A stretch of DNA of 64,000 nt, taken from Acinetobacter terrae (lineage in GTDB: Bacteria > Pseudomonadota > Gammaproteobacteria > Pseudomonadales > Moraxellaceae). The notes below the pieces were generated by a model. The model was not told where the DNA came from and did no database searches. It saw only the letters and a program-made list of their open reading frames with translations. Positions 44,144 through 53,984 of this stretch are shown here, one piece after another. The translations under genes were made by a program, and so were the position numbers. Each line of letters begins with the position of its first letter. Position 1 is the stretch's first letter. The stretch is from contig NZ_JABERI010000030.1 of NCBI RefSeq assembly GCF_013004375.1, forward strand, positions 58,264 through 122,263, written 5' to 3'.

Positions 44144-45061
44144 TTAAATTTTGGCTTTTGGTACAGCTTTGAACGCGGCTGGGGACTTTTTAAAATCGGT
44201 AATGGCTTTTTCAATCGCAATGATTTTCAGTTGGGTGGCTTTTTCACCTTCTAAAATGGATTGATTGCTGGCTTTCAAATCCAATGTGCCCAAGTGTCCC
44301 ACTTTAGGCTGGATCACCACAGTGGCTTGACTGAGTTCTTCATTAATACTTTGCTGTCCCATAATATTAATGGTTTGATCGAGCAAACCCCACATGTTCA
44401 GAGGTTTTCCACCGACTGGACGTGCAGAAATATCCACGGCAATGACAATATCTGCACCCATATCTTTTGCTGTTTTCACTGGAATCGGACTAACTAAACC
44501 GCCATCAACATATTGTTTTCCACCAATCGTTGCAGGTACGAATACATTCGGAATGCTGCATGAGGCACGAACTGCCTGACCTGCATTGCCTTTAATAAAT
44601 TCGGCTTTACGACCCGTGTCCAGGCGTGTCGCCACTGCGGCAAAACGAATCGGAAATTGCTCAATCGGTTTATTGGCAATGTGTTTGTTGACATAGTTTT
44701 GCAATTTTTGACCTTGCACAACGCCTTGACTGTTTAAGGTTAAATCACGAATGTCAGATTCTTTTAACGTAAGGGCAATTTGCTGCAGTTGGTAAGGTGT
44801 TTTTCCACTGGCATAAATACTGCCAACAAAACTACCGGCACTGGTGCCCGTGACAATTTTCGGTTTAATGCCATGTGATTCTAGAACTTTCAATACCCCA
44901 ATATGGGCAAAACCTTTGGCTCCGCCACCCCCTAGAGCAATGGCAACTACTGGTTCACGTGCTTTTATGGTTGTTGTTTGTGGTGAGGTTTTAGTGGCTT
45001 TATCACAGCCGATCAGGCTAAGCGCAAGGAGACCAATGAAAGAGTATTGCACAAGATTCAT
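44144..45061 (-). CDS. Patatin-like phospholipase lipoprotein
   Basis: 305 residues. The lipoprotein signal peptide ends at LSLIGC (Cys at about 19). The patatin fold follows with oxyanion loop GGGGAKGFAHIGVL, nucleophile Ser in GTSAGS and catalytic Asp in DGG. It is similar to RssA/YlbK-type serine esterases. As a lipoprotein it probably acts on phospholipids in the periplasm or on the outer-membrane inner face. It is monocistronic, as far as I can see. Confidence 0.88.
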   Translation of the reverse strand: MNLVQYSFIGLLALSLIGCDKATKTSPQTTTIKAREPVVAIALGGGGAKGFAHIGVLKVLESHGIKPKIVTGTSAGSFVGSIYASGKTPYQLQQIALTLKESDIRDLTLNSQGVVQGQKLQNYVNKHIANKPIEQFPIRFAAVATRLDTGRKAEFIKGNAGQAVRASCSIPNVFVPATIGGKQYVDGGLVSPIPVKTAKDMGADIVIAVDISARPVGGKPLNMWGLLDQTINIMGQQSINEELSQATVVIQPKVGHLGTLDLKASNQSILEGEKATQLKIIAIEKAITDFKKSPAAFKAVPKAKI

Positions 45062-45125
45062 AGTTGAGGTTGGACGTTAAATAGACAAAAGTTGCGCACA
45101 TGAGAGCAGATAATTGTCATTATGA

Positions 45126-45752
45126 CTAGCTATTTTTTATACGATTTTGTAACGGTTTGGCCAACCACTGTGGATTTTTCGGAGAAAATTTCCCCACGTA
45201 TCGGTTCAATATCTGTTCTAAATCTTGTTCATAATTGCCAGTCGGTTGAAACACGCCCAAGCAGTGGATCGCTTTATGTTCATAATCTAGTGAAAACATC
45301 ACAATCGGGAGATTTGCACCCACTGCAATACGGTAAAAACCACTTCTAAACGATTCCGCCTGTTTGCGTGTTCCTTCAGGTGCCATACCGACCCAGATCT
45401 GATCTTGAGTATCAATGAAGTCGATAATTTGCTGAGTTGTGCCTTGTTGAATACTACGATTGACGGGGATTACGCCAATCCATTTGAGTAAGGGTTTAAG
45501 CGGGGTTTTAAATAAAGTGTGTTTGCCAAAAACGGTAATTTTAATGCCCAGTCCAAGCAGCGCGGTAAAACCATGCCACGCATCTATATTCGATGTGTGC
45601 GGAGAAATAATTGCCACCGCTTTAGGCAGGTTGGGAAATTCACCTTCAAAACTCCAGCCTTGGGCCAGAAATAATTTTTTGAAAATAGTTCGGCTCAAGC
45701 TGCTACCGCGAGCAGGCACTTGATCGGGCAATGTTGGGAAATGTGCTGACAT
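45126..45752 (-). CDS. PlsC-type 1-acyl-glycerol-3-phosphate acyltransferase
   Basis: 208 residues starting at MSAHFPTLPD (45752, GGGAGGCG upstream). HTSNIDAW is the HX4D catalytic motif and PEGTRK the substrate-binding motif of glycerolipid acyltransferases. There is no clear long membrane segment. It may acylate lysophosphatidate or another lysolipid; the family includes several substrates. Confidence 0.83.
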   Translation of the reverse strand: MSAHFPTLPDQVPARGSSLSRTIFKKLFLAQGWSFEGEFPNLPKAVAIISPHTSNIDAWHGFTALLGLGIKITVFGKHTLFKTPLKPLLKWIGVIPVNRSIQQGTTQQIIDFIDTQDQIWVGMAPEGTRKQAESFRSGFYRIAVGANLPIVMFSLDYEHKAIHCLGVFQPTGNYEQDLEQILNRYVGKFSPKNPQWLAKPLQNRIKNS

Positions 45753-45898
45753 GGTGATTATCCGCCTCCCTGACAAAAGTTTATCGCGTTTTAATTATGT
45801 TAAGCTTTTGTTAAATAAGATTCATTGGCAAAATGTAAACTCCAATTCAGCTTGCTTGATAAAAATAATCAATCCGGTTTTGATCATAAGGGCAGACT

Positions 45899-47146
45899 AT
45901 GCCGAGTACACGTAACATCTATATCCTGTTGTTCTCTTTATATTGGGCGCAAGGTTTACCTGTTGGTTTTATGACGCATGCTTTACCGGTGATTTTACGT
46001 GCCCAAGGGGTGTCACTGGCACAGATTGGTGGCTTTGGATTGTTGATGTTGCCATGGTCGATTAAAATTTTTTGGGCGCCGTGGGTCGATCGTTTTGGAT
46101 ATTCCGCTTTTGGACATTACCGTAGCTGGATTGTTCCGACTCAGTTATTGAGTGTGGTTGTACTCATCGGCTTATCCTTTCTACCGATCCAGGCTTTAAA
46201 TCAACCTGAGTATTTATTGGCATTTTTTGTGGCTTTACTCAGTATGAATTTAGTCGGTGCCACCCAAGATATTGCAACCGATGGCTTAGCGGTGAATATT
46301 CTTAAAAATGAACAGCAGCATTGGGGCAATACTTTTCAGGTGATTGGTTCACGGCTGGGTTTTATTGTCGGTGGTGGCGCGATTTTATGGGCATTGGACT
46401 GGCTAGATTGGCAAATCACTTTTTTAGTTTTGGCAGGGCTGGTTCTTTTAAATACACTGCCTGTTTTATACTTTAAAGAACCCACTCGATTCCAGCATAT
46501 TCAACCAGTGGCTGATAACCAAGAATTTAGCTGGAGCAAAGTAAAAAGTTATCTGGCTTATTTTCATCAAAGTCGTAATTTGGCTTTATGGTTAGGGGTA
46601 CTGATCACTTTTAAAATTGCCGATGGTTTAGCAGGTCCTTTACTTAAACCTTTAATGGTCGATTTAGGATTAACATTTTCCCAAATTGGCATCTATGTAA
46701 CCATGCTTGGGGCATTAGCGGCTTTAATTGGAGCAGGATTTGCCGGACTGAGTCTGAAGTATATTTCTCGTGCAAACGCGCTCTTAAGTTTTTCTGTATT
46801 AAAAATTTTCAGTTTGGCTGCATACACATGGTTGGCATTTCAATATGAGTCACAACAGCTAGTTAAGCCGTGGATAATTTATTTGATTAATGCTGCTGAA
46901 GATATGGTTTCAGCCATGTTATTGGTGGTGATGCTGACTTTGGTAATGCAATACAGTCGCAAACATTTGGCAGGAACAGATTTTACTTTTCAGGTGGCTC
47001 TGATGGCGACGGTGAGTGGGGGACTATATAGCCTAAGTGGAATATTGGGTGATCTTTTGAGATATGCAGCGTATTTAGCCTTAATCACTATAGTTACAGT
47101 GATCTGCTTATTACCTATTCTTAGATGGAAAAGCACAGCACAATAA
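45899..47146 (+). CDS. MFS transporter (AmpG/RhtX-FptX-like)
   Basis: 415 residues, about 12 membrane helices. The opening (LFSLYWAQGLPVGFMTHALP) and PWSIKIFWAPWVDRFG resemble AmpG-like permeases and the RhtX/FptX siderophore importers. The substrate could be a siderophore or a muropeptide, and no iron-uptake gene stands next to it to decide. Confidence 0.75.
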   Translation: MPSTRNIYILLFSLYWAQGLPVGFMTHALPVILRAQGVSLAQIGGFGLLMLPWSIKIFWAPWVDRFGYSAFGHYRSWIVPTQLLSVVVLIGLSFLPIQALNQPEYLLAFFVALLSMNLVGATQDIATDGLAVNILKNEQQHWGNTFQVIGSRLGFIVGGGAILWALDWLDWQITFLVLAGLVLLNTLPVLYFKEPTRFQHIQPVADNQEFSWSKVKSYLAYFHQSRNLALWLGVLITFKIADGLAGPLLKPLMVDLGLTFSQIGIYVTMLGALAALIGAGFAGLSLKYISRANALLSFSVLKIFSLAAYTWLAFQYESQQLVKPWIIYLINAAEDMVSAMLLVVMLTLVMQYSRKHLAGTDFTFQVALMATVSGGLYSLSGILGDLLRYAAYLALITIVTVICLLPILRWKSTAQ

Positions 47147-47288
47147 TCAAATAAAAGCTTTTTAATTCAATTGAATATCTATTTAAAATCTAACAATTAA
47201 AAAAGATAACTAAATAAAAATTAAATCATTTTTTAAAATATGTCTAAACAGTAACATCTGTTACAAAATAACTTAGGGGTATTTAAAA

Positions 47289-48425
47289 ATGAAAACCAAA
47301 ATTGCAGCAGCAATTGCTTTAACTCTATTTGCAGGCTCTACTTTTGCCGCGCCAACTTTCTATGGGGAAGTGGATGCAACTATAGATTACTTGCCAGAAA
47401 ACAATGCTAATACAGCAGACCGTGATGTGGTTGAACTCAGTTCAAACAACTCGTTTATTGGTTTAAAAGGTGAGGAAAAACTTACAGATCGCTTAAGTGC
47501 TTTGTATCAAGCGGAATTTACTTTTTATGTAGATGATGGTGAAAACGGTACAGATGTCTTTGTTCCACGTAACTTATTAGTGGGTCTTAAAGACGAAAAA
47601 TTAGGGGCTTTAAAAGCCGGTAAAATTGATACGCCAGTGAAACAATTATCTGCAATTGTAGATACCTTTAATAATTACATTGAAAATTCAGCAGATGTAC
47701 ACGGTATCTTAGCCGGTGAAAACCGTATTGATAATGTTCTTGTATATGAGACACCTGCATTCAAAATTGGTACCGGTAAATTAGAAGCAAAAGCGTTATT
47801 GGCAACAGGTGAAGGCGATACGATTAAAGCGACTAAAGGTGGTACCAAGGTCGCGGGTCGTGGTTTAGGGGATTCATGGTCTACTTCTGTAACGTATACA
47901 GATAATCTTTTTGTCGTCGGTTTAGGTTATGACAAAGCCATCCCGAGTCGTTTCAATGGTAAAGGTTTCTTAAATGCAACCTCTACAGAAAATACTGTAG
48001 CTCTAAATCAGACCATTGAAGCTGATACGATCCGTGCAATTGGCCGTTTAAATTTAGACAATGGCTTATCTTTACGTGCACTTTATCAAACTTCAGATGT
48101 AGGTCGTCCAAGTGCAAATCCTGCTACAGCAACTTTAGCAAATACGATTGATGATGCTCAAGGGTGGTTGTTGGGTGCTGAATATAATCTTCCAACAGCA
48201 AAGGCTTGGACTGTAAAAGCTCAATATAGTCAAAATACCACAGCATTTAAATCGAATGCAGTGGATACCAATGACTTTGAAGCGAAACAAATTCTTGCAG
48301 GTCTTGATTATGCATTTAACAAGCAAGTTAAGGCATATGGGTATGCAGGTTATTTAACGCTTGAACAAGGTTCTAAAGAAGATAAACAACCTGTATTAGG
48401 TACAGGTCTAGAATACAGATTCTAA
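47289..48425 (+). CDS. Trimeric Gram-negative porin
   Basis: 378 residues. The signal peptide cleaves at TFAAPTFYGE. The N-terminal strand FYGEVDATIDY, the NSFIGLKGEEKLTDRLSALY segment and the C-terminal LEYRF are typical of general trimeric porins. It forms a water-filled pore in the outer membrane. A strong terminator at 48441-48470 separates it from pmrC. Confidence 0.88.
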   Translation: MKTKIAAAIALTLFAGSTFAAPTFYGEVDATIDYLPENNANTADRDVVELSSNNSFIGLKGEEKLTDRLSALYQAEFTFYVDDGENGTDVFVPRNLLVGLKDEKLGALKAGKIDTPVKQLSAIVDTFNNYIENSADVHGILAGENRIDNVLVYETPAFKIGTGKLEAKALLATGEGDTIKATKGGTKVAGRGLGDSWSTSVTYTDNLFVVGLGYDKAIPSRFNGKGFLNATSTENTVALNQTIEADTIRAIGRLNLDNGLSLRALYQTSDVGRPSANPATATLANTIDDAQGWLLGAEYNLPTAKAWTVKAQYSQNTTAFKSNAVDTNDFEAKQILAGLDYAFNKQVKAYGYAGYLTLEQGSKEDKQPVLGTGLEYRF

Positions 48426-48440
48426 TTTTTATTTAGATTT

Positions 48441-48470
48441 AAAAAGGCGATGGAAACATCGCCTTTTTTA
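48441..48470 (+). terminator. Terminator of the porin gene
   Basis: Stem AAAAAGGCGATG / CATCGCCTTTTT with GAAA tetraloop. Confidence 0.93.
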
Positions 48471-48479
48471 TTATTTTTT

Positions 48480-48496
48480 ATTAAGTGAGTTTTAAG
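48480..48496 (+). promoter_or_regulatory. PmrA box ahead of pmrC
   Basis: ATTAAG-TGAGT-TTTAAG: two TTAA half-sites spaced by five bases, which fits the Acinetobacter PmrA consensus (HTTAAD-N5-HTTAAD, from memory). It lies 46 bases before the pmrC start, so the operon likely activates itself. Confidence 0.75.
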
Positions 48497-48541
48497 TTTT
48501 GTATTTTAGATTAAGATATCAGTAAAAAGATTAGTCCAATC

Positions 48542-50209
48542 ATGTCAAATATAATCAGTCTAATACGCAATAAGATAAAGCCGATTTCATTAAGCCAGTT
48601 TAATTTATTGCTGGCGATTTGGTTGGGTGTGGTTCTGAACTTTGCTTTTTTTCAAAAAATACAAAGCTTGACTCCGTATCAAGGTCCTAAAGTCTACTTG
48701 TTTTTAATCGCGACTGTATTGGTGATTGTTGCAGCTTATAACTTCATTTTTCAATTGATCCAATGGAAATGGAATGCAAAAATCTTTGCCTATTTATTAA
48801 TTTTCATTGGCGGTTTTACTGCATATTTTGTCAATAGTCTGGGCGTGGTGATTTCACCTGAACAAGTTCAGAATATGATGCAAACTGATGCGCGTGAAGT
48901 CCGGGGCTTATTGTCTTTACGCTTTGTTTTATGGACATTGGTATTTGTGATCTGCCCACTCATTTTGGTTGCTTTGGTTCGTATCAAGCCTGAAGTTTTC
49001 TTACCTAAAGTCACTAAAAAACTCATTAATAGCAGCATTTCATTGTTATTGGTAGGTGGATTGTTATTTCTCTTTTATGTGGATTATGCCGCGATCTTTC
49101 GTGAACATCGTGATTTAAAAGGCATGATTTCTCCACAAAACACCATTTCAGCGACACTCTCTTATTATCGTAAATCTAAACCTGTGCAGAATTTGCCTTT
49201 AGTCACTTATGGTGAAGATGCCCATTTGCTTCAGCCAGCGGCTAAGCAGAATAAACCAAAATTGATGGTCTTGGTGGTGGGTGAAACTGCACGTGCAGAA
49301 AGTTTTTCTTTAAATGGCTATGCCAAAAATACCAACCCTGAACTCTCTAAACTGGATATCATTAATTTTAATCAGGTGAGTTCATGTGGTACGGCAACAG
49401 CGGTTTCAGTACCGTGTATGTTCTCTGGAATGCCACGTGCAGATTATGATGAACAGCTTGCCAGTCACCGCGAAGGATTACTCGATATTGCACAGAGAGC
49501 GGGCTATAAAGTGACGTGGATGGATAATAATTCAGGCTGTAAAGGTACCTGTAACCGAGTTGAACAGTATCAAATTCCACAACAGTTAAAAGATAAATGG
49601 TGTGCGAAAGATGGTGATTGTTACGATGAAATTTTGGTGGATAGTTTAAAAGCCTATCTTGCGGCTATTCCTAAAACTGACAAGACACCGCGTTTAATTG
49701 TGATCCATCAAATGGGAAGTCATGGACCGGCTTATTACCAGCGTTCAACAGATAAATTTCAACCTTTTAAACCCAGCTGTGATAGCAATGCGATTCAAGG
49801 CTGTAGCAGCACAGAATTATTGAATAGTTATGATAATTCGATTGTGTATACCGACCATGTTTTAAGCTCGCTTATTCAAGTGTTAAAAGGCAATACCACC
49901 TATCAAACTGGATTTTGGTATTTATCCGATCATGGTGAATCGACAGGGGAACATGGTTTATATTTACATGGTTCACCGTATGCGATCGCACCAACGCAAC
50001 AAACCCATATTCCAATGTTGATGTGGTTTTCACCGGAATGGGCTCAACACAATTCTGCACAAATCACTTGCTTAGCTAAGCAAAAAAGCAAAGAATTAAG
50101 CCAAGATAACTTGTTCCCAAGTCTGCTAAGTCTGCTAGATGTTAAAACCCAAGTTATTGATGAACAAAATAATATGTTGCAGCAGTGTGAATCAAAAAAG
50201 AAAGCGTGA
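48542..50209 (+). CDS. pmrC: Lipid A phosphoethanolamine transferase PmrC (EptA)
   Basis: 555 residues. About five N-terminal membrane helices (to about 180), then a periplasmic alkaline-phosphatase-type sulfatase domain. VVGETARAESFSLNGYAK is the metal/active-site segment, SSCGTATAVSVPCMFSG holds the nucleophile Thr, and LSDHGESTGEHGLYLHG the zinc ligands. It adds phosphoethanolamine to lipid A phosphates and so lowers polymyxin binding. First gene of pmrCAB. Confidence 0.93.
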   Translation: MSNIISLIRNKIKPISLSQFNLLLAIWLGVVLNFAFFQKIQSLTPYQGPKVYLFLIATVLVIVAAYNFIFQLIQWKWNAKIFAYLLIFIGGFTAYFVNSLGVVISPEQVQNMMQTDAREVRGLLSLRFVLWTLVFVICPLILVALVRIKPEVFLPKVTKKLINSSISLLLVGGLLFLFYVDYAAIFREHRDLKGMISPQNTISATLSYYRKSKPVQNLPLVTYGEDAHLLQPAAKQNKPKLMVLVVGETARAESFSLNGYAKNTNPELSKLDIINFNQVSSCGTATAVSVPCMFSGMPRADYDEQLASHREGLLDIAQRAGYKVTWMDNNSGCKGTCNRVEQYQIPQQLKDKWCAKDGDCYDEILVDSLKAYLAAIPKTDKTPRLIVIHQMGSHGPAYYQRSTDKFQPFKPSCDSNAIQGCSSTELLNSYDNSIVYTDHVLSSLIQVLKGNTTYQTGFWYLSDHGESTGEHGLYLHGSPYAIAPTQQTHIPMLMWFSPEWAQHNSAQITCLAKQKSKELSQDNLFPSLLSLLDVKTQVIDEQNNMLQQCESKKKA

Positions 50210-50218
50210 GTTTAAAGC

Positions 50219-50896
50219 ATGACTAAAATATTAATGATTGAAGATGATTTTATGATTGCTGAATCGAGCATGACTTTGTTGAAATATCAGCAATTTGATG
50301 TGGAGTGGGTCAACAATGGGATTGATGGTTTAAAAAAACTGACCCAAGAAAAATTTGATATTGTCTTGCTTGACCTTGGTTTACCGATGATGGATGGTAT
50401 GCAGGTACTGAAACAAATTCGTCAGCAGTGGCCAGCTTTACCTGTTCTGATTATTTCCGCCCGTGATCAATTACAAAACCGTGTGGATGGCTTGAACAAT
50501 GGGGCCGATGACTATTTGATTAAGCCCTATGAGTTTGATGAATTGTTGGCGCGCATTCATGCCTTATTACGCCGTAGTGGTGCAGAATCAGCATTTCAAG
50601 ACAGTCCGCAAATCATTCGTTATGGTGATTTGGTTCTGGATGTGGAGCAGCATATTGCCAAGTTTAAGGGGCAATATATCGACCTTTCCAATCGTGAATG
50701 GGCGATTTTGATTCCTTTAGTCAGTCATCCGAACAAGATTTTTTCTAAAGCCAATTTAGAAGATAAATTGTATGATCTAGATAGCGAAGTGAGCAGTAAT
50801 ACCATTGAGGTCTATGTGCATCATTTACGCGCCAAACTGGGTAAAGATTTTATTCGCACCATTCGCGGGTTAGGCTATCGACTCGGACAACTATAA
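50219..50896 (+). CDS. pmrA: Response regulator PmrA (OmpR family)
   Basis: 225 residues. Receiver domain with acidic pair EDD (8-10), phospho-acceptor Asp52 (LLDLGLP) and Lys102 (LIKPYE); winged-helix DNA-binding domain after 130 (LSNREWAIL ... RTIRGLGYRL). It activates pmrC when phosphorylated by PmrB. It is 9 bases after pmrC. Confidence 0.93.
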   Translation: MTKILMIEDDFMIAESSMTLLKYQQFDVEWVNNGIDGLKKLTQEKFDIVLLDLGLPMMDGMQVLKQIRQQWPALPVLIISARDQLQNRVDGLNNGADDYLIKPYEFDELLARIHALLRRSGAESAFQDSPQIIRYGDLVLDVEQHIAKFKGQYIDLSNREWAILIPLVSHPNKIFSKANLEDKLYDLDSEVSSNTIEVYVHHLRAKLGKDFIRTIRGLGYRLGQL

Positions 50897-50908
50897 GGTC
50901 AGCAACTG

Positions 50909-52231
50909 GTGCAATCACAGTATTCATTAAAAAAACGCCTGATTATTTATATCTCTGTTTTTAGTATTGCCTTGGGATGCCTGCTGATTTTTTCTGCTTA
51001 TCGGATTGCACTGGAAGAAATTAATGAAGTTTTAGATGCGCAGATGCAAAATTTGGCAGAACGCGTCGCTGCCCATGATCCTGAACCGGTTCAAAGCCAG
51101 TTTGATCCATCCAAGCATTATCATGAAGAAGATTTATTTGTTGATGTCTGGGCTTATGCCAATCAAGATCATAAAACGCATGATTTAGATTTGTTGATCC
51201 ATCCTGTTCATAAAGCAGGATTTTACACCCACAAAACCGCACAAGACATTTGGCATACTTATGTTTTACCTTTAGAGCATTATCAGGTTCAGGTCAGCCA
51301 GCAGCAATCGACACGGCAGCGTTTGGCATTAGAGCTTGCTAGCAGTATGTTTATTCCTTATCTGCTGTTTATGCCTTTTGTGATTTGGGGTTTAAGCTGG
51401 ATTATTAGCCGAAGTTTACAGCCACTCGATGATTTTAAAGCTGAATTGGCACAACGAGATTCAAACGAATTAAGTGCCATCCAACTCAGTGATTATCCTG
51501 TGGAAATTGTTCCGACCATCACTGAAATGAATCATTTGTTTGAGCGTATTTCACATTCGCAACAGGAACAGCGACAATTTATTGCCGATGCCGCACATGA
51601 ATTACGCACGCCCATCACTGCATTAAATTTACAAATGAAAATTCTGTTAAAACAATTTCCAGAAGATCACGATTTACAGAATTTGAGTAAAGGATTAATT
51701 CGGATTCAACATCTGGTCAGCCAGTTACTTAATCTGGCTAAACAAGATGCTTCAATTTTGAATATGGAAACTAAACAGCAGTTTTTACTCAATCAGGTGG
51801 CAGCTAATTGCGTTGAACAGTTGATTCATTTAGCCATGCAAAAAGAAATTGATTTGGGCATGGAGCGCCAAGAAGATGTGCTGCTGAATAGTCAAGAATC
51901 AGCCGTTCATTCCATTATTTTTAATCTGATTGATAACGCGATTAAATACACACCGAATCAAGGCGTGATTAATGTTTCTGTATTTGAACAGGCAGGTTTT
52001 GCCATGGTTCAAGTTGAAGATAGTGGGCCGGGGATTGCACCCGAGTTACACGAGCAAATTCTTAAGCGCTTTTATCGTATTCACCATCATTTAGAAATGG
52101 GTAGCGGTTTGGGACTTTCTATTGTCGATAAAGCCACGGAACGATTAGGCGGCAGTATATCTTTTTCAAGGAGTGAAAGTCTGGGAGGTTTACAGGTGAA
52201 TATCCAATTGCCACTGGTCAAGCAGATTTAA
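50909..52231 (+). CDS. pmrB: Sensor histidine kinase PmrB
   Basis: 440 residues from a GTG with AAGG ahead. TM1 about 11-30, periplasmic sensor about 31-145 (HYHEEDLFVDVWAY), TM2 about 146-166, HAMP, phospho-acceptor His230 in DAAHELRTP, then the ATPase domain (NLIDNAIKYTP, VEDSGPGIAP, GSGLGLSI). It senses envelope stress and phosphorylates PmrA. Mutations in this pair are a known route to colistin resistance in Acinetobacter. The product looks intact; nothing unusual was seen. Confidence 0.93.
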   Translation: MQSQYSLKKRLIIYISVFSIALGCLLIFSAYRIALEEINEVLDAQMQNLAERVAAHDPEPVQSQFDPSKHYHEEDLFVDVWAYANQDHKTHDLDLLIHPVHKAGFYTHKTAQDIWHTYVLPLEHYQVQVSQQQSTRQRLALELASSMFIPYLLFMPFVIWGLSWIISRSLQPLDDFKAELAQRDSNELSAIQLSDYPVEIVPTITEMNHLFERISHSQQEQRQFIADAAHELRTPITALNLQMKILLKQFPEDHDLQNLSKGLIRIQHLVSQLLNLAKQDASILNMETKQQFLLNQVAANCVEQLIHLAMQKEIDLGMERQEDVLLNSQESAVHSIIFNLIDNAIKYTPNQGVINVSVFEQAGFAMVQVEDSGPGIAPELHEQILKRFYRIHHHLEMGSGLGLSIVDKATERLGGSISFSRSESLGGLQVNIQLPLVKQI

Positions 52232-52238
52232 AAATCCC

Positions 52239-52925
52239 TCACTCTTGAGAGGGTGGGGGGATTGTAAAACGCTTATAATTAAATAAATAAAAGACCACAT
52301 TGACCAGCCAGATAATCCATGCCGTCCACAGGTTATGACTGAGAAAATGCGCTCCGCGCATCATCTGTGCCCAACCCATGGCAAAACCTAAAATACAGCC
52401 CGAGACCAGAAAAAAGTAAGCGCGCTTTCTATTGGATTGGCGAAAGACAGCATAGCCTGCCATGAGCGCAAAGCCGGTTGAGGCATGACCACCCGGGAAA
52501 CAATGTCCTTTGCTGGCTGAAAAATCCCAGAAGAAGCCCTGAGATGTAGGAATTGTGCTATTCCAAGGACAGGCATGGGCAGATTGAGATTTTAACAGCC
52601 CAATGATCGAGGTCGAGAGAATCACCATGCAAAAGAAATAACCATAGCTCCAGCGCACGGGTCTTAATTTTTCAACTTTGAACGAAGCCAGCCATATAAT
52701 AAAAAAACTGGCATACACTAAAATGATCAGATCTTTCACATAGCGGTGATTCAGTTCGGCTAAATACCAGTTATCACGGAGCAAGAATTTCCCCGATTCA
52801 TTTACCCACGGATGAATCAGTGCAAGATCCAGTGATCCACCGATAGGAAAGAAGACCCAAAGCATGCAAAAACTAATCACCAAGAAGCAGCCTTGATAGA
52901 GGATGAAGCGTTGCTTGTCGTGCAT
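52239..52925 (-). CDS. PAP2-family phosphatase (lipid phosphatase-like)
   Basis: 228 residues with about six membrane helices. The PAP2 motifs are CFPGGHAST (PSGH-like) and RGAHFLSHNLWTAW (SR...H). It could remove phosphate from undecaprenyl pyrophosphate or lipid A. It is convergent with pmrB (7 bases apart), which may hint at a lipid A role. The hairpin CCCTC...GAGGG at 52237-52253 overlaps its 3' end. Confidence 0.82.
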   Translation of the reverse strand: MHDKQRFILYQGCFLVISFCMLWVFFPIGGSLDLALIHPWVNESGKFLLRDNWYLAELNHRYVKDLIILVYASFFIIWLASFKVEKLRPVRWSYGYFFCMVILSTSIIGLLKSQSAHACPWNSTIPTSQGFFWDFSASKGHCFPGGHASTGFALMAGYAVFRQSNRKRAYFFLVSGCILGFAMGWAQMMRGAHFLSHNLWTAWIIWLVNVVFYLFNYKRFTIPPPSQE

Positions 52926-53149
52926 AAAAAAGATCGATTGATTTTATTTGCGCTATTACAACAACAAAAACTTAATCTAGACTTAAGTAATCGCTGAATG
53001 GGTGTCTAAACCCTTAGAAGATTGTGCGGATATGATTTGTAGATATGCCAATAACTTTGTGCCCAATCCTGATAAGTATATTCAGGAAACAGCATAATCA
53101 TGAATGTCTTCAGTGCTAGATTAGTCCACAAGATTTGTGAGGTATGAAA

Positions 53150-53836
53150 ATGACGATTCGTGCTGTTTTATTTGACCTGGATAATACCTTAACCCATCGT
53201 GATCAAAGTATTTTGGCGTATAGTCAACATCTGGCCAGTACCTATCAGCAGCAATTACAGCATGCTGAAATCTGCCAGATTCAGTCGATTATTCGCCGTA
53301 TTGATAATGGCGGTTACCCTAAAAAAGAGTTGCTCACCCATCCGAGTATTGCAGCTTCAGTAGCTTGTGCGCTACAGCAAGAACTGAAATGGAACAGTCT
53401 TCCGGACTTAGATGAATTATCACAATTCTGGTTTCAGCAATTTGGATTATCTGCGGTTGCCATGTCAGGTGCGAATAGCCTATTAGCAGATTTAAAACAG
53501 CAGGGTTATAAACTTGCAGTGGTTTCCAATGGTGGGCATGCCACTCGTTTAACCATTTTGCAAGGCTTGGGTTTTAGTCATTATTTTGATGAAATTGTCA
53601 GTTCTGAACTGGCCGGTATCAGCAAACCGAATGCTGAAATTTTTCTACATACCAGCCGTCAATTGGAGGTTGAGCCGCAACATTGTCTTTTTATTGGCGA
53701 TCATCCAGTGAATGATATACAAGGTGCAACCCAAGCGGGCATGAAAGCTTTATGGCTCAAAGGTTTTCATGCTATTGATGGTCATCATCCAATGAATACG
53801 ATTCAACATTTAGCTGAAATTAAGCAATATTTATAA
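53150..53836 (+). CDS. HAD-family hydrolase
   Basis: 228 residues starting at MTIRAVLFDLDNTLTHRDQS. I prefer the second ATG (53150) because GAGG sits 7 bases ahead. HAD motif I is DLDNT, motif II VVSNGG, motif III with Lys in GISKPNAEIF, motif IV GDHPVNDIQGA. It is like YjjG-type nucleotide or sugar phosphatases; the substrate is unknown. Confidence 0.85.
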   Translation: MTIRAVLFDLDNTLTHRDQSILAYSQHLASTYQQQLQHAEICQIQSIIRRIDNGGYPKKELLTHPSIAASVACALQQELKWNSLPDLDELSQFWFQQFGLSAVAMSGANSLLADLKQQGYKLAVVSNGGHATRLTILQGLGFSHYFDEIVSSELAGISKPNAEIFLHTSRQLEVEPQHCLFIGDHPVNDIQGATQAGMKALWLKGFHAIDGHHPMNTIQHLAEIKQYL

Positions 53837-53886
53837 TGCCTAATGTGGCTTATCTTTTTTTGGAAATAGAAGTGACATTTATATAG

Positions 53887-53913
53887 ATAAAAAAAGCGAC
53901 TCTTTCGAGTCGC
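53887..53913 (-). terminator. Terminator of the ammonium transporter gene
   Basis: Stem GCGACTC / GAGTCGC with TTTC loop and a T-run on the minus strand. Confidence 0.85.
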
Positions 53914-53984
53914 GCTGAAAATCATATTAAGTTTAAGAGCAGGTTTAAAAATCGGGTTTAAGAATCAAGTTTAAAATTTAAGCC

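Noticed and set aside
47240..47265. GTAACATCTGTTAC palindrome ahead of the porin as a named operator
   Set aside because: I cannot tie it to a known regulator; it may be chance.
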